NCBI GenBank assembly: GCA_947258585.1
Contig: CAMYIZ010000005.1
Span: 1 to 63,336 of the forward strand
Reading direction: 5' to 3'
DNA from: an uncultured Haliea sp.
Lineage (GTDB): Bacteria > Pseudomonadota > Gammaproteobacteria > Pseudomonadales > Halieaceae
Length of the DNA stretch: 63,336 bases
Under the pieces are notes generated by a model. The model was given only the letters and a program-made list of their open reading frames with translations. It did no database searches and had not been told where the DNA came from. Below are positions 41,858 to 52,136 of this stretch, one piece after another; the stretch's first letter is position 1; every line of letters starts with the position of its first letter. A program made the position numbers and the translations under genes.

Positions 41858-43097
41858 AGCGCAGTACCTCGGCGGGAGCGATGCGGGCGGCGCGCCAGGC
41901 CGGGTAAAGGGTCGCAGCGAGACTGAGCACGAGCGCGGCGGCGACCACCCAGAGCACGTCCTGCCAGAGCAATTGCGCGGGCAACTCGCTGATAAAATAC
42001 ACCGCCGGGTCAAACAGCTTGACGCCCAACCAGTCCTCCAGGCGGGCAGTGACCGCGGCAATATTGCCGGCCAGCAGCACTCCCAGCAGCGCGCCACAGC
42101 CAATCCCGGCCGCCGCCAGGCCCAGGCCGTGGGCGACAAATATACCCATGATGCCGCCGGCGCGTGCGCCCATGGTGCGCAGCACGGCGATGTCCCCGCG
42201 CTTTTCCGCCACCGACATGACCAGGGTGGAAACAATATTGAAGGCCGCAACGGCGACGACGCTCAGCAACAGCAAGCCGACCATGATCTTCTCCATCTTC
42301 ACCGCCCGGAACAGGCTGCCCTGGGTCTGGCTCCAGTCCCGTACCACCAGGCCCGGCGGCAGCACCGAGGCCAGTGCTCCCAGTTCCCGCGGAGCGCTCA
42401 TCAGGTCTGCGGTGCGGATCTGCAATCCGCCGACACTACTGCCCGCTGCAAACAGGCGCTGGCCCGTGTGCAGCGAGACGTAGGCCTGGTAGCTGTCGGG
42501 CTGGGCATTGACCTGAAACAGACCGCTGACGCGCAGGCGTTTGCTGCGCGGGAAGGTCCCCAGGGGAGTGACCGTCAGCCGGGGAACGGTGACTTCAACA
42601 GTATCGCCCGGGCCAACCCCCAGCACCCGGGCCAGGCTCGCGCCCAGCACCACGCTGAAGGGCTCCGCCTCGAGACCCGCAAGACTGCCGTGGATCATCG
42701 CTTCCCCCACCCCGGAAACAGAAGCCTCCCGTGGGGGGTCAATGGCGGTGAGCACCGCCCCGCGCAACTGGGCGGGCCCGGCGATGATGATCTTGTCGGT
42801 AATGTAGGGCGCAAGCGCGAGGACCTGGGGCTGGGCCTGCAGCAGGCTTGCGAGCTGCGGCCAGTCCGCCAGCAGGCCACCGTCGGCGGGTTCCACATAA
42901 CCGTGGGGGACCAGCGACAGGATGCGCCCGCGCAGTTCGCCGGCAAAGCCGTTCATGATGGCAAGCACCGTGACCAGGCTGGCGACACCGAGCACCATGC
43001 CCAGCATGGACACCAGCGCTATGATGCTGGCGAAGCGATTGCGCTTGCGGCTGAAGCTGTAGCGCAGGCCGACGAAGAAGATGTAGCGCGAGTTCAG
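41850..43097 (-). CDS. lolC: Lipoprotein-releasing ABC transporter permease LolC, with apparent CTG start
   Basis: The permease needs the N-terminal cytosolic part and first helix, which read LNSRYIFFVGLRYSFSRKRN and so on before the GTG at 43013. In that stretch no ATG, GTG or TTG is in frame, and the frame is closed by a TAG at the end of nqrM. The first usable codon is a CTG at 43097 (or at 43115). From there the product is 415 residues and fits LolC. The rest shows FtsX-like helices ('AFNIVSTLVMSVAEKRGDIAVLRTMGA'). A start at GTG 43013 would remove most of the first helix. Either a CTG start, an error, or a lost start is possible. Confidence 0.8.
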   Translation of the reverse strand: MNSRYIFFVGLRYSFSRKRNRFASIIALVSMLGMVLGVASLVTVLAIMNGFAGELRGRILSLVPHGYVEPADGGLLADWPQLASLLQAQPQVLALAPYITDKIIIAGPAQLRGAVLTAIDPPREASVSGVGEAMIHGSLAGLEAEPFSVVLGASLARVLGVGPGDTVEVTVPRLTVTPLGTFPRSKRLRVSGLFQVNAQPDSYQAYVSLHTGQRLFAAGSSVGGLQIRTADLMSAPRELGALASVLPPGLVVRDWSQTQGSLFRAVKMEKIMVGLLLLSVVAVAAFNIVSTLVMSVAEKRGDIAVLRTMGARAGGIMGIFVAHGLGLAAAGIGCGALLGVLLAGNIAAVTARLEDWLGVKLFDPAVYFISELPAQLLWQDVLWVVAAALVLSLAATLYPAWRAARIAPAEVLRYE

Positions 43098-43133
43098 TGG
43101 ATTACTTCCCGGCAGTGGCCCGTCGCGCCGGGA

Positions 43134-43367
43134 CTAGCGATCGGCGGAGTAGAACTGGGCGCTGTCAGCCGCAGGGCTGTTGCTGTCGCGAGTCTCTTCT
43201 TCGCAACGTTTGGGGTCGCCGCCACAGATATCGCAGGCCGTATCGAATCCCAGCGCGCCCATGCCGCCACAGGAACCCTTGATCGGGCCACGGCCCATCA
43301 TGACGCCGACGGCCATGATCGCCATGACAATGCCGATCAGCGCGGCGGTGAGCACGAAAACTGTCAT
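43134..43367 (-). CDS. nqrM: Na+-NQR maturation protein NqrM
   Basis: The 77-residue protein has one N-terminal membrane helix ('FVLTAALIGIVMAIMAVGVM') and four conserved Cys in 'GSCGG' and 'CDICGGDPKRCEEE', the NqrM (DUF539) signature. It is needed for insertion of the Fe site between NqrD and NqrE. It follows apbE in the nqr operon, as in Vibrio. Confidence 0.93.
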   Translation of the reverse strand: MTVFVLTAALIGIVMAIMAVGVMMGRGPIKGSCGGMGALGFDTACDICGGDPKRCEEETRDSNSPAADSAQFYSADR

Positions 43368-43396
43368 AACAAACTTCCCCGCGGCTGCAAACGCCG

Positions 43397-44467
43397 CTAG
43401 TGCGTAAGGTTCGATGCTTCGAGCCAGGGCTCAAAAGCGCTTGAATACAGTGGCACGATACGCTCACCTTCCTGGCGCAGCAAATATACCGCGAGACCCT
43501 GGCTCTCGGCCAGCGCCAGCGCCTCTTCCGCTCCGAGCACGGTCAATGCCGTGGCCCAGCCGTCGGCGCGCATGCAGTCTGCCGCAATCACCGTGACCGA
43601 AACCAGATCGTGCGCCACCGGGCGGCCGGTGCGCGGATCGATACTGTGCGAGTAGCGGCGCCCGTCGACCTCAAAGTAATTGCGATAGTCGCCGGAGGTA
43701 GCTATTGCCACGTCCGTCAATGCGATCCCCAGCGCAACAGAGCGCGCGCCGGGCTGGGGGCGCTCCACGGCGACTCGCCAGGCATCGCCCCGGGGGCTGG
43801 TGCCTGACAAACGCATCTCGCCACCCACTTCGACCAGAAAGTCGGTGATTCGTTGCGTCTGTAGTGCTTCGGCCAGCAGATCAACCGCATAGCCCTTGGC
43901 GATGGAGGAGAGATCCAGCTCCACCTCCCGCAGCCGCCGCATGCGGCGCTGTTCCCTGTCCAGCTCCAGAAACTGCTGCCCGACCAGTTCCCGCTGTGCA
44001 CGGATGGCAGCGTCGCCGGGAAGGTCCAGCCGCGGCCGGGCGGGGCCAAAGCCCCACAGTTCGACCAGTGGCCCCACAGTGACGTCGTAGGCACCATCCG
44101 ACAATTCGCCGATCGCCAGGGCGGCCGCCACCACCTCGGCAAACGGCGCCGAGACCGGGACCCAGCTGCCCGGCGGGGAACGGTTGAAGCGACTGATCTC
44201 CGAGTCTGGCTGCCAGGTAGACATGCTGGCGTTGACAGCTGCAAGCCTTTCCTCCAGCGCCCGCCCCAGCACTTCGGGTTCGGCGCCACCGGCGACCGGC
44301 AGGTACGTCACGTGCCAGGTGGTTCCCATGGCCTCACCGGACAACTCGACCGGCAGGGCCTGCCGCTCGCAGGCAGTCAGCAGTACGAGGAAGGCCAGCA
44401 CCACACCGGCCGCCCTACAAAAAAGCCACCCCGAAGAGTGGCTTTGCCCGACGCTCGTGGCTGTCAT
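43397..44467 (-). CDS. apbE: FAD:protein FMN transferase
   Basis: The 356-residue lipoprotein-like enzyme attaches FMN to threonine in NqrB and NqrC. It has a lipobox-like 'VLLTAC' at about residue 33, 'GEAMGTTWHVTY', 'STWQPDSEISRFNRS', 'ELDLSSIAKGYAVDLL' and 'SHSIDPRTGRPV'. The ATG at 44467 overlaps the nqrF stop. Two target motifs (SGAT and TGAT) occur in the neighbouring NqrC and NqrB, which ties the gene to the complex. Confidence 0.93.
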   Translation of the reverse strand: MTATSVGQSHSSGWLFCRAAGVVLAFLVLLTACERQALPVELSGEAMGTTWHVTYLPVAGGAEPEVLGRALEERLAAVNASMSTWQPDSEISRFNRSPPGSWVPVSAPFAEVVAAALAIGELSDGAYDVTVGPLVELWGFGPARPRLDLPGDAAIRAQRELVGQQFLELDREQRRMRRLREVELDLSSIAKGYAVDLLAEALQTQRITDFLVEVGGEMRLSGTSPRGDAWRVAVERPQPGARSVALGIALTDVAIATSGDYRNYFEVDGRRYSHSIDPRTGRPVAHDLVSVTVIAADCMRADGWATALTVLGAEEALALAESQGLAVYLLRQEGERIVPLYSSAFEPWLEASNLTH

Positions 44468-45690
44468 CAGCCGCCGAAGTCGTCCAGGAGGATGTTTTCC
44501 GGCTCGACGCCAAGGTCGGTGAGCATGCGGATAACCGCGGCGTTCATCATCGGCGGCCCGCACATGTAGTACTCGCAGTCCTCAGGCGCAGGGTGATCCT
44601 TGAGGTACTGCTCATACAGCACGTTGTGGATAAAGCCGGTGAGGCCGTCCCAGTTGTCCTCGGGCTGGGGGTCCGACAGGGCCACATGCCACTCGAAGTT
44701 GTCGTTCTCGGCGGCCAGGCCATCGTAGTCCTCGACGTAGAACATCTCCCGCAGCGAGCGCGCACCGTACCAGAAGGATATCTTGCGCTTGCTGTGCAGC
44801 CGCTTGAGCTGGTCAAACAGGTGCGAACGCATGGGCGCCATACCGGCGCCGCCGCCGATAAAGATCATCTCGGCATCGGTATCCTTGGCGAAGAATTCGC
44901 CGAACGGTCCGTACACCTTCACCTTGTCACCGGGCTTGAGATTGAACACCCAGGATGACATGACCCCGGGGGGAATTCCCTCGCTGCCGGGGGGCGGGGT
45001 GGCAATCCGGATATTGAACTTGACCACGCCACGCTCTTCCGGGTAATTGGCCATGGAGTAGGCGCGGATGGTGGTTTCCTTGACCACGGACTCCAGCTTG
45101 AAAAAGCCGAAGCGCTCCCAGTCACCGCGATACTCCTCCTCGATGTCGAAGTCCTTGTACTTGACATGGTGAGGAGGGCACTCCAGCTGCACATAGCCGC
45201 CGGCGCGGAAATCAACGCTCTCCCCTTCCGGCAGGCGCAGGGTCAGCTCCTTGATAAAGGTGGCGACGTTGGGGTTGCTTTCGACCGTGCACTCCCACTG
45301 CTTGACCCCGAACACTTCCTCCGGGACCTCGATTTTCATGTCCTGTTTGACCGCGGTCTGGCAGCTCAGGCGCCAGCCTTCTTTCGCATCCCGGCGGGTG
45401 AAGTGCCCCTCCTCGGTGGGCAGCATGGCGCCGCCGCCTTCGGTAATGATGCACTTGCACTGGGCACAGGTACCACCGCCGCCACAGGCGGAGGGCAGGA
45501 ACAGCCCGCTTTCGGACAGGGTCTGCAACAACTTGCCACCCGCCGGCACATGGATGGTCTTCTCGCCGTTGATCTCGATCGCAACCTCGCCGCTGCTGAC
45601 CAGGCGCGAGCGCGCGCTCAGGATTACGGCCACCAGGGCGAGCACGATCGCCGTAAACATGGTGACGCCAAGAACAATCGTCAGATTCAT
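44467..45690 (-). CDS. nqrF: Na+-NQR subunit F
   Basis: The 407-residue NADH-oxidising subunit has one N-terminal helix, a [2Fe-2S] domain with '[14 protein letters not shown]' and a last Cys at about residue 110, and a ferredoxin-reductase part with 'RAYSMANYP' for FAD and '[17 protein letters not shown]' for NADH. It delivers electrons to the membrane subunits. It is followed directly by apbE. Confidence 0.97.
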   Translation of the reverse strand: MNLTIVLGVTMFTAIVLALVAVILSARSRLVSSGEVAIEINGEKTIHVPAGGKLLQTLSESGLFLPSACGGGGTCAQCKCIITEGGGAMLPTEEGHFTRRDAKEGWRLSCQTAVKQDMKIEVPEEVFGVKQWECTVESNPNVATFIKELTLRLPEGESVDFRAGGYVQLECPPHHVKYKDFDIEEEYRGDWERFGFFKLESVVKETTIRAYSMANYPEERGVVKFNIRIATPPPGSEGIPPGVMSSWVFNLKPGDKVKVYGPFGEFFAKDTDAEMIFIGGGAGMAPMRSHLFDQLKRLHSKRKISFWYGARSLREMFYVEDYDGLAAENDNFEWHVALSDPQPEDNWDGLTGFIHNVLYEQYLKDHPAPEDCEYYMCGPPMMNAAVIRMLTDLGVEPENILLDDFGG

Positions 45691-45704
45691 AACAACATTT
45701 CCGC

Positions 45705-46313
45705 CTAGAGGTTCATACCGCCGAAGGACATGAAGCCCAGCGACATCAGACCCACAGTGATAAAGGTTATGCCGAGCCCCTGCAAGCCGTCGGGCACGTC
45801 ACTGTACTTGAGCTTCTCGCGAATACCCGCGAGGGCCACGATCGCAAGCGCCCAGCCGAACCCGGCTCCGGCACCGAACACGACACTCTCGCCGAAACTG
45901 TAGTCGCGCTCCACCATGAACAGGGCCGCGCCGAGAATGGCACAGTTTACCGTGATCAGGGGCAGGAAAACCCCAAGGGCGTTGTAGAGAGCGGGAACAT
46001 ACTTGTCGAGAAACATCTCCATAATCTGGACAATCGCCGCGATCACCCCGATATAGGAGAGCAGCCCCAGGAAGCTGAGGTCAACATTGGGCAGGCCGGC
46101 CCAGGCCAGGGCGCCGTCCGCAAGCAGGTAGTTGTAGATCAGGTTGTTGACCGGGACGGTGATCGTCAACACCACGATGACCGCGATACCAAGGCCAATC
46201 GCCGCCTGCACCTTCTTGGAAATGGCCAGGAAGGTACACATGCCGAGGAAGAAGGCCAGCGCCATGTTTTCGATAAACACGGCGCGGATAAACAGACTCA
46301 GGTACTGTTCCAT
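45705..46313 (-). CDS. nqrE: Na+-NQR subunit E
   Basis: The 202-residue membrane protein with six helices ('[20 protein letters not shown]', '[20 protein letters not shown]') is the NqrE type; the Cys in 'FFLGMC' helps bind the Fe between NqrD and NqrE. It overlaps nqrD by one base (TAATG). Confidence 0.96.
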   Translation of the reverse strand: MEQYLSLFIRAVFIENMALAFFLGMCTFLAISKKVQAAIGLGIAVIVVLTITVPVNNLIYNYLLADGALAWAGLPNVDLSFLGLLSYIGVIAAIVQIMEMFLDKYVPALYNALGVFLPLITVNCAILGAALFMVERDYSFGESVVFGAGAGFGWALAIVALAGIREKLKYSDVPDGLQGLGITFITVGLMSLGFMSFGGMNL

Positions 46314-46975
46314 TACGCGCCCTCCTCGGCCGCGGTGTGTTTGGCCATCCGGAAGTCCGGAGCCTCCACCTGCTTCTTGTCAAAACTGCGCAGGATCCAG
46401 ATGAAACCGCCAATCAGGAAAAACGCACTCGGTGGCAGCAGCAACAGACCGTTGGGGTTGTACCAGCCCCCCTCGGTCACCAGCGGCAGTACTTCCATGC
46501 CGAACAGTTTGCCGGAGCCGAACAGCTCGCGGACAAAGGCCACTGACAGCAGCACTGCGCTGTAGCCGAGACCATTGCCAATGCCGTCGATGAAGCTGGG
46601 CACGGGCGGGTTCTTCATGGCAAAGGCCTCCGCCCGGCCCATCACGATACAGTTGGTGATGATCAGGCCCACGAACACGGACAGCTGCTTGCTGATCTCA
46701 TAGGCCACCGCCTTCAGCACCTGGTCCACCACGATCACCAGCGAGGCAATGATCGTCATCTGCACGATGATCCGGATACTGCCCGGTATCTGCGCCCGGA
46801 TCATGGAGATGAACAGGTTGGAGAAGGCCGTCACCAGTGTCAGCGCAATACACATCACCACCGTCACTTGCAGCGAGGAGGTCACCGCCAGCGCCGAGCA
46901 GATACCGAGGATCTGCAGCGCGATCGGGTTGTTCCTGAAGATCGGCGATATGAGGGTTTCTTTCACAGTCGTCAT
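46313..46975 (-). CDS. nqrD: Na+-NQR subunit D
   Basis: The 220-residue membrane protein has six helices, starts '[21 protein letters not shown]', and carries '[17 protein letters not shown]', the NqrD Cys motif. It forms with NqrE the channel-like centre of the pump. It starts two bases before the end of nqrC. Confidence 0.96.
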   Translation of the reverse strand: MTTVKETLISPIFRNNPIALQILGICSALAVTSSLQVTVVMCIALTLVTAFSNLFISMIRAQIPGSIRIIVQMTIIASLVIVVDQVLKAVAYEISKQLSVFVGLIITNCIVMGRAEAFAMKNPPVPSFIDGIGNGLGYSAVLLSVAFVRELFGSGKLFGMEVLPLVTEGGWYNPNGLLLLPPSAFFLIGGFIWILRSFDKKQVEAPDFRMAKHTAAEEGA

Positions 46976-46976
46976 G

Positions 46977-47756
46977 TCAGGCCTCCCCGGCTTTCAGGTT
47001 GTTGAGAAACGCAGCGTAGCCCTGCTCGCCGAGCCAAAAGTGCACCAGCTGGGTGACGCCGCGAGACGTGAGCGTGGCGCCCGAGAGACCGTCCACCCGC
47101 CAGGGGGCATCGGGACTGCTGCTGTCGACACTGCCCTTGGCCAGCGCGATTTCCACTTCGCCGTCGCGGTAGACCTCCTTGCCGGGCCATTGCGCCTTCC
47201 AGCGCGGGTTGTCTACCTCGCCGCCCAGACCGGGGGTTTCGCCGTGCTCGTAAAAGCCCAGCCCTGCCACGGTGTTGGCGTCCGCCTCGAGGGCAATGAA
47301 GCCGTACAGGGTGGACCACAGACCGTAACCCCGGACGGGCAAGATGACCTTGTCCAGCTCCCCGCTCGCCGATTCAGCGAGGTAGACCAGGGCGTAGTCC
47401 TCGCGACGGCCGATGCCCGCAATGTCCTCTTCCTGGGTCAAATTGCTGGAGCGGGACGGATCCTTGGCGGCCTTGACCGGCTCATAGCTCGCCGGATCAA
47501 CGTCATCCGTGAACCGGCCGGTGCGCAGGTCCACCACGCGGGTCTGGATCTGGGCGAACTGCTCTTCAATGGAAGCGCCCTCTTCCAGCATGCCCGCGGC
47601 TGCGAGAATGTTGCGCTTGCGATCCAGGGTCTTGTTGGCCTCCTGGGCTGGCTTCAGCAGTACCGCCGCGGTGGACACCACCACCGAGCAGACAATGCAG
47701 AGCGCGAAGGCGACCAGCAGGGTTTTACTGATGCCGTCATTCTTGGACACGGGCAA
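46977..47756 (-). CDS. nqrC: Na+-NQR subunit C
   Basis: The 259-residue subunit has one N-terminal helix ('[20 protein letters not shown]') and a periplasmic FMN domain with covalent-flavin motif '[10 protein letters not shown]' near residue 222. The start could be TTG at 47756 or GTG at 47750; both overlap nqrB. ApbE in the same operon would flavinylate the Thr. Confidence 0.95.
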   Translation of the reverse strand: MPVSKNDGISKTLLVAFALCIVCSVVVSTAAVLLKPAQEANKTLDRKRNILAAAGMLEEGASIEEQFAQIQTRVVDLRTGRFTDDVDPASYEPVKAAKDPSRSSNLTQEEDIAGIGRREDYALVYLAESASGELDKVILPVRGYGLWSTLYGFIALEADANTVAGLGFYEHGETPGLGGEVDNPRWKAQWPGKEVYRDGEVEIALAKGSVDSSSPDAPWRVDGLSGATLTSRGVTQLVHFWLGEQGYAAFLNNLKAGEA

Positions 47757-48939
47757 GCCTCCGTTTGATGTTGGACTGGATCACGAAGTGGTCCATGAGC
47801 GGAGCGAACAGGTTCGCGAACAGGATGGCCAGCATGATGCCTTCGGGAAACGCCGGGTTGACCACCCGGATCAGCACACACATCAATCCGATCAGGATGC
47901 CATAGGCAAATTTCCCGGTATTGGTGTAGGCGGCGGAAACCGGGTCGGTAGCCATGAACATCATGCCGAAGGCAAAACCGCCCACCACCAGGTGCCAGTA
48001 CCAGGGCATGCCGAAGGCCGGATTGCTGTCGGAGCCGATGATATTGAACAAAGTGGACAGGGCCACCATGCCGAGGAACACGCCGGCGACGATGCGCCAG
48101 GAGGCGATGCGGGTGACCAGCAACAGCGCGCCGCCGATCAGGATCGCCAGGGTCGAAGTCTCGCCAATGGAACCGGGGATGGAGCCGGTGAAGGCCTGCA
48201 TCCAGGTGATCTGCTGCTCCAGTGCGGCCATACCGTCCGAGGCCACCACGGACAGCGGGGTGGCGCCCGTATAGCCGTCTACCGCCGTCCATACCCCGTC
48301 ACCCGACATCTGGGCCGGATAGGCGAAATACAGGAAGGCGCGGCCGGTCAGGGCCGGATTGAGGAAGTTCTTGCCAGTGCCACCGAAAACTTCCTTGCCG
48401 ATCACCACGCCGAAGCTGATACCCAGCGCCACCTGCCACAGCGGCACATCGGGGGGGCAGATCAACGCGAACAGGATCGAGGTGACAAAGAAACCTTCGT
48501 TCACTTCGTGGCCGCGCTTCATGGCGAACAGCACTTCCCAGAAGCCGCCGACGATGAAGGTGGTGGCGTAGATTGGCAGGAAATACAGCGCACCGAAGAA
48601 GAAGCAGTCCCACAGGCTGGTCGGGTCGTAACCGCCAAAGGCGGCAATCAGACTGCCGCGCCAGCCTTCCACCTGGCCGCCGCTGGCAGCCAGGATGTCA
48701 TTGGCCTGGAAGCCGAGGTTGTACATACCGTAGAACATGGCCGGGAAGGCCGCGAACCAGACGGTAATCATGATCCGCTTGAGGTCGACCCCGTCGCGCA
48801 CATGGGCAGTGCTGCGGGTCACCGACGCGGGAGAGTAGAAAATGGTATCCACCGCTTCGTAGAGGGGGTACCACTTCTTGTAGCGGCCGCCTTCTTCGAA
48901 ATGGTGTTCGAGCCCGTCAAGGATCTTGCGCAGTCCCAC
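47737..48939 (-). CDS. nqrB: Na+-NQR subunit B
   Basis: The 400-residue membrane subunit binds FMN covalently at the Thr of '[12 protein letters not shown]' (near residue 230) and riboflavin, and forms the Na+ path. It starts with '[17 protein letters not shown]', typical of NqrB. The start is GTG at 48939, three bases after nqrA. Confidence 0.96.
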   Translation of the reverse strand: MGLRKILDGLEHHFEEGGRYKKWYPLYEAVDTIFYSPASVTRSTAHVRDGVDLKRIMITVWFAAFPAMFYGMYNLGFQANDILAASGGQVEGWRGSLIAAFGGYDPTSLWDCFFFGALYFLPIYATTFIVGGFWEVLFAMKRGHEVNEGFFVTSILFALICPPDVPLWQVALGISFGVVIGKEVFGGTGKNFLNPALTGRAFLYFAYPAQMSGDGVWTAVDGYTGATPLSVVASDGMAALEQQITWMQAFTGSIPGSIGETSTLAILIGGALLLVTRIASWRIVAGVFLGMVALSTLFNIIGSDSNPAFGMPWYWHLVVGGFAFGMMFMATDPVSAAYTNTGKFAYGILIGLMCVLIRVVNPAFPEGIMLAILFANLFAPLMDHFVIQSNIKRRLARVQE

Positions 48940-48942
48940 GGT

Positions 48943-50289
48943 CTAACCCTCCTTCTCAATGCGTGTCAGGTTGTCCCGCAAAATGGGACCGTACTCGTAT
49001 TTGCCGGGGCAAACATAGGTGCACAGCGCCAGGTCTTCCTCGTCCAGGTCCAGACAGCCCAGGGACTGGGCGGTCTCGGTGTCGCCGACGATCAGCGCCC
49101 GCAGCATATGGGTGGGCAGATAGTCCTGGGGCACCACGGTTTCGTAGGTTCCCACCGGCACCATGGCGCGCTGGCTACCGTTGGTGGTCGTGGTCATCGC
49201 CAGGGGCTTGAGACCGAACAGGCTGCTCAGGTAAATGCCGAGGCTGGAGTGCTTGTCCGCGCCCGGTGAGAGCCAGCCCATGAAGGCCCGGTCGCGCCCT
49301 TCGCGCAAAACGCTGACCTGGTTGTGGTAACGGCCGAGGTAGGCGGTGGGCGCCTGCACCCGGCGACCGCCCAGGACGGAGCCGGAAATCACCCGGTTGT
49401 CGCCTTCCTTCAATTCGCCGGCGCACAGCGCCTGCAGGTCGGCACCCAGGCGGGTACGGAGCAGGCGCGGGTTCTCCACCTGCGGGCCAGCCAGGGCGAT
49501 GACCCGGGTGGTGTGAATCTGGCCGTCCAGGAACAGGCGCCCGAAGGCAATCACGTCCTGGTAACCTATGGTCCACACAACTTTACTGGCGCTGACACCG
49601 CCGAGGACAAAGTGGATGTGGGTGCCCGCGAGGCCCGCGGGATGGGGACCGGCGAACTCGGCCAGCTCGATATTGCCCGCCTGCCCACGCGGCAGATTGG
49701 CCCCCGCGGCACTGCACAGGTAGACCTTGCCGGTAGTCAGGCGTGCCAGCAGATCCTGGCCCAGAGCAAAGGCCTCGGCCTGCTCGGCGATGACCAGCGC
49801 GGGGTCCGCTGCCAGCGGGTGGGTGTCGATCGCGGTGATGAAAATCGCCGCGGCTTCGGCATCCAGCGCCGGCACCCGGCTGAACGGGCGCGTGCGCAGC
49901 GCGGTCCACTGGCCCGAAAGATTCAGGTTGTCGCGGATGGTGCTGGCGTCGAGCTTGCGGGCTTCCTCGGCGCTCCAGCTGGGGAAACTCTCCGAGGCAT
50001 CGCCCTCGACTTCAATCACCACGGACTGCAGGGCCCGGCGGGCGCCCCGATTGATGGCTGAGACCACGCCACCCGCGGGCGCGGTGTAGCGGACGCCAGC
50101 CGTTTTCTTGTCGGTGAACAGTAACTCGCCGGCCTTGACCCGGTCGCCCTCGGCGACTTCCATGGTCGGCTTCATGCCCACGTAGTCGGGCCCCACCAGC
50201 GCCACGGCGCGAGCCGCAGGGGCGTCTTCAATCGCTTGCTTTGGAGCGCCCTGGATGGGGATGTCCATGCCCCGCTTGATCTTGATCAT
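48943..50289 (-). CDS. nqrA: Na+-NQR subunit A
   Basis: The 448-residue soluble subunit of the sodium-pumping NADH:quinone oxidoreductase begins '[20 protein letters not shown]', as NqrA proteins do, and ends with an RnfC-like part ('[22 protein letters not shown]'). It is the first gene of an eight-gene string nqrABCDEF-apbE-nqrM. A TATAAT-like -10 lies 150 bases upstream. Confidence 0.97.
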   Translation of the reverse strand: MIKIKRGMDIPIQGAPKQAIEDAPAARAVALVGPDYVGMKPTMEVAEGDRVKAGELLFTDKKTAGVRYTAPAGGVVSAINRGARRALQSVVIEVEGDASESFPSWSAEEARKLDASTIRDNLNLSGQWTALRTRPFSRVPALDAEAAAIFITAIDTHPLAADPALVIAEQAEAFALGQDLLARLTTGKVYLCSAAGANLPRGQAGNIELAEFAGPHPAGLAGTHIHFVLGGVSASKVVWTIGYQDVIAFGRLFLDGQIHTTRVIALAGPQVENPRLLRTRLGADLQALCAGELKEGDNRVISGSVLGGRRVQAPTAYLGRYHNQVSVLREGRDRAFMGWLSPGADKHSSLGIYLSSLFGLKPLAMTTTTNGSQRAMVPVGTYETVVPQDYLPTHMLRALIVGDTETAQSLGCLDLDEEDLALCTYVCPGKYEYGPILRDNLTRIEKEG

Positions 50290-50436
50290 ACGATCTGCCT
50301 ACAGGTTCATAAGTAAGTGTGGCGGCCAAGGCCGTGTTGCAGAGCGGCGTGCCGCTGGCGGTGGTCGCGCCCCTGCCGGGGCGCAGCGGCGGCAGCGGGT
50401 CCAATCCCGCCCACCGACCGTATCCGGGCCGCGCGC

Positions 50437-50442
50437 ATTATA
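50437..50442 (-). promoter_or_regulatory. Candidate -10 element of the nqr operon
   Basis: TATAAT on the minus strand lies about 148 bases before the nqrA start, in the only intergenic space between nqrA and gap. No good -35 is visible (TAGTCT or GTCTTT at 16-18 bases). The leader between is GC-rich and can form several stems. Confidence 0.45.
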
Positions 50443-50523
50443 GCGGAACCCGCCGCCAAAAGACTACTGTGCCCGGGAGCAGCCGTTTGATTGCCAACGG
50501 TTTTTACCGCCTTGCTGCTGCGT

Positions 50524-51993
50524 TCAGGACTTCTTCGGATAGCGGGCGTACTTGATTCCCGCCATCTGCTCCAGGATCCGGTACACCTGGCAGCTGTAAC
50601 CAAACTCGTTGTCGTACCACAGGTAGAGCACCGCCTGAGTGCCGTTGACGATGGTGGCCTGCGCATCGAAGATACAGGCGTGCCGGGAGCCCACGAAATC
50701 GCTGGAGACAACCTCGGGGGAATTTGAGTAGTCGATCTGCTTGCGCATGTCAGAGTGCAGCGCCATGTAGCGCATGTACTCGTTGACATCGTCCTTGGTG
50801 GAGGCCTTGCCCAGCGTCAGGTTGAGGATGGCCATGGACACATTGGGGATCGGCACCCGGATCGCATTGCCGGTGAGCTTGCCCTCCAGCTGCGGCAATA
50901 CTTTGCCGACTGCCTTGGCGGCGCCGGTCTCGGTGATCACCATGTTCAGAGGTGCGCTGCGACCGCGGCGATCTGCCTTGTGGTAGTTGTCGATCAGGTT
51001 CTGGTCGTTGGTATAGGCGTGCACGGTCTCCACGTGACCGCTGATGATGCCAAAGCGGTCGTCCATGGCTTTCAGCGGCGGCACGATGGCGTTGGTGGTG
51101 CAGGACGCCGCGGAGATAATGCGGTCGTCGTCCTCGATCGTGTCATTGTTGATGCCGGCGACCACATTCTTCATGTCACCCTTGCCGGGCGCAGTGAGGA
51201 TAACCTTGCGCACACCCTTCGATTTCAGGTGCTGGGAGAGACCGGCCTCGTCGCGCCAGACACCGGTGTTGTCGATCACGATGGCGTTGTTGATGCCGTA
51301 GGCGGTGTAGTCGATGCTGTCCGGGGAGTCGGCATAGATCACCTTGACTTCATTGCCGTTGGCAACGAAGGACTGGCGTTCCTCGTCGACCCGGATGGTG
51401 CCGTCGAAGGCGCCGTGCACCGAATCCCTGCGCAGCAGGCTCGCGCGCTTGACCAGGTCATCCGGGGCGCTGCCCTTGCGGACCACCACCGCGCGCAGGC
51501 GCAGGGAGTCGCCACCGTCGGTTTTGTCGATAAGGATGCGAGCCAACAGGCGGCCGATGCGACCAAAGCCGTAGAGTACGACATCCACCGGGCCAGCGAC
51601 CGGGCGGGTGTCGCTCCCGATCAGGTCCGCTACCTGCTGCTGGACGTAGGCCTCGACACTCAAGCCGGCGCCGGCGCCCTTGTCGTAATATTCGACCGCA
51701 AGCCGGCCGATGTCGATATGTGCGGGTCCGAGGTCCAGCTGTGACAGGACCTTGACCACCGGGAAGGTCTCGAACTCGGACAGTTCGTTCTCTTCCACCT
51801 GGCGCACATAGCGGTGGTCCTTCATGATCTGGGTGACAGACTGGTTGACCAGCGACTTGCCGTATATATAACACTTGACGTTCTTGCGGCGGGAGAGCTC
51901 CCCCACCAGCGGAATCATCCCTTCCGCCAGCGCCTCGCGCTCCTTCCAGTCCCTGAAATAGTCGTCGGGACGCTCTCGCTTGCGTTCGTTCAC
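50524..51993 (-). CDS. Glyceraldehyde-3-phosphate dehydrogenase, long form
   Basis: The 489-residue protein has a roughly 125-residue N-terminal extension before the NAD-binding 'VDVVLYGFGRIGRLLARIL', then the catalytic 'AASCTTNAIVPP' with active-site Cys and the usual C-terminal 'WYDNEFGYSCQVYRI'. Long GAPDH of this kind occurs near mfd in pseudomonads. It catalyses the G3P/1,3-bisphosphoglycerate step; direction is not clear. The start is GTG at 51993. Confidence 0.92.
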   Translation of the reverse strand: MNERKRERPDDYFRDWKEREALAEGMIPLVGELSRRKNVKCYIYGKSLVNQSVTQIMKDHRYVRQVEENELSEFETFPVVKVLSQLDLGPAHIDIGRLAVEYYDKGAGAGLSVEAYVQQQVADLIGSDTRPVAGPVDVVLYGFGRIGRLLARILIDKTDGGDSLRLRAVVVRKGSAPDDLVKRASLLRRDSVHGAFDGTIRVDEERQSFVANGNEVKVIYADSPDSIDYTAYGINNAIVIDNTGVWRDEAGLSQHLKSKGVRKVILTAPGKGDMKNVVAGINNDTIEDDDRIISAASCTTNAIVPPLKAMDDRFGIISGHVETVHAYTNDQNLIDNYHKADRRGRSAPLNMVITETGAAKAVGKVLPQLEGKLTGNAIRVPIPNVSMAILNLTLGKASTKDDVNEYMRYMALHSDMRKQIDYSNSPEVVSSDFVGSRHACIFDAQATIVNGTQAVLYLWYDNEFGYSCQVYRILEQMAGIKYARYPKKS

Positions 51994-52040
51994 TCGTCTG
52001 TCACCTGTCTGCGGGGAATCCGGGGTTTCAACGGGCGCGT

Positions 52041-52069
52041 ATTATCCCGCTCTGCCCTGTCGAGGGCAA
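52041..52069 (-). promoter_or_regulatory. Promoter of gap with internal dyad
   Basis: TTGCCC (52069-52064) and GATAAT (52046-52041) are spaced by 17 bases on the minus strand, about 48 bases before the gap start. The dyad TGCCCT-GTCG-AGGGCA (52053-52068) overlaps the -35 and could be an operator. Confidence 0.55.
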
Positions 52070-52136
52070 GGCACTGTGGTACTTTTCACCGTGCGCCTTA
52101 CAATAGGCGACTGTTTTCACCAACTACCGGTCACCC

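Noticed and set aside
40420-43400. Long plus-strand frames opposite lolCDE and nqrM
   Set aside because: They are typical GC-rich antisense shadows of well-supported minus-strand genes.
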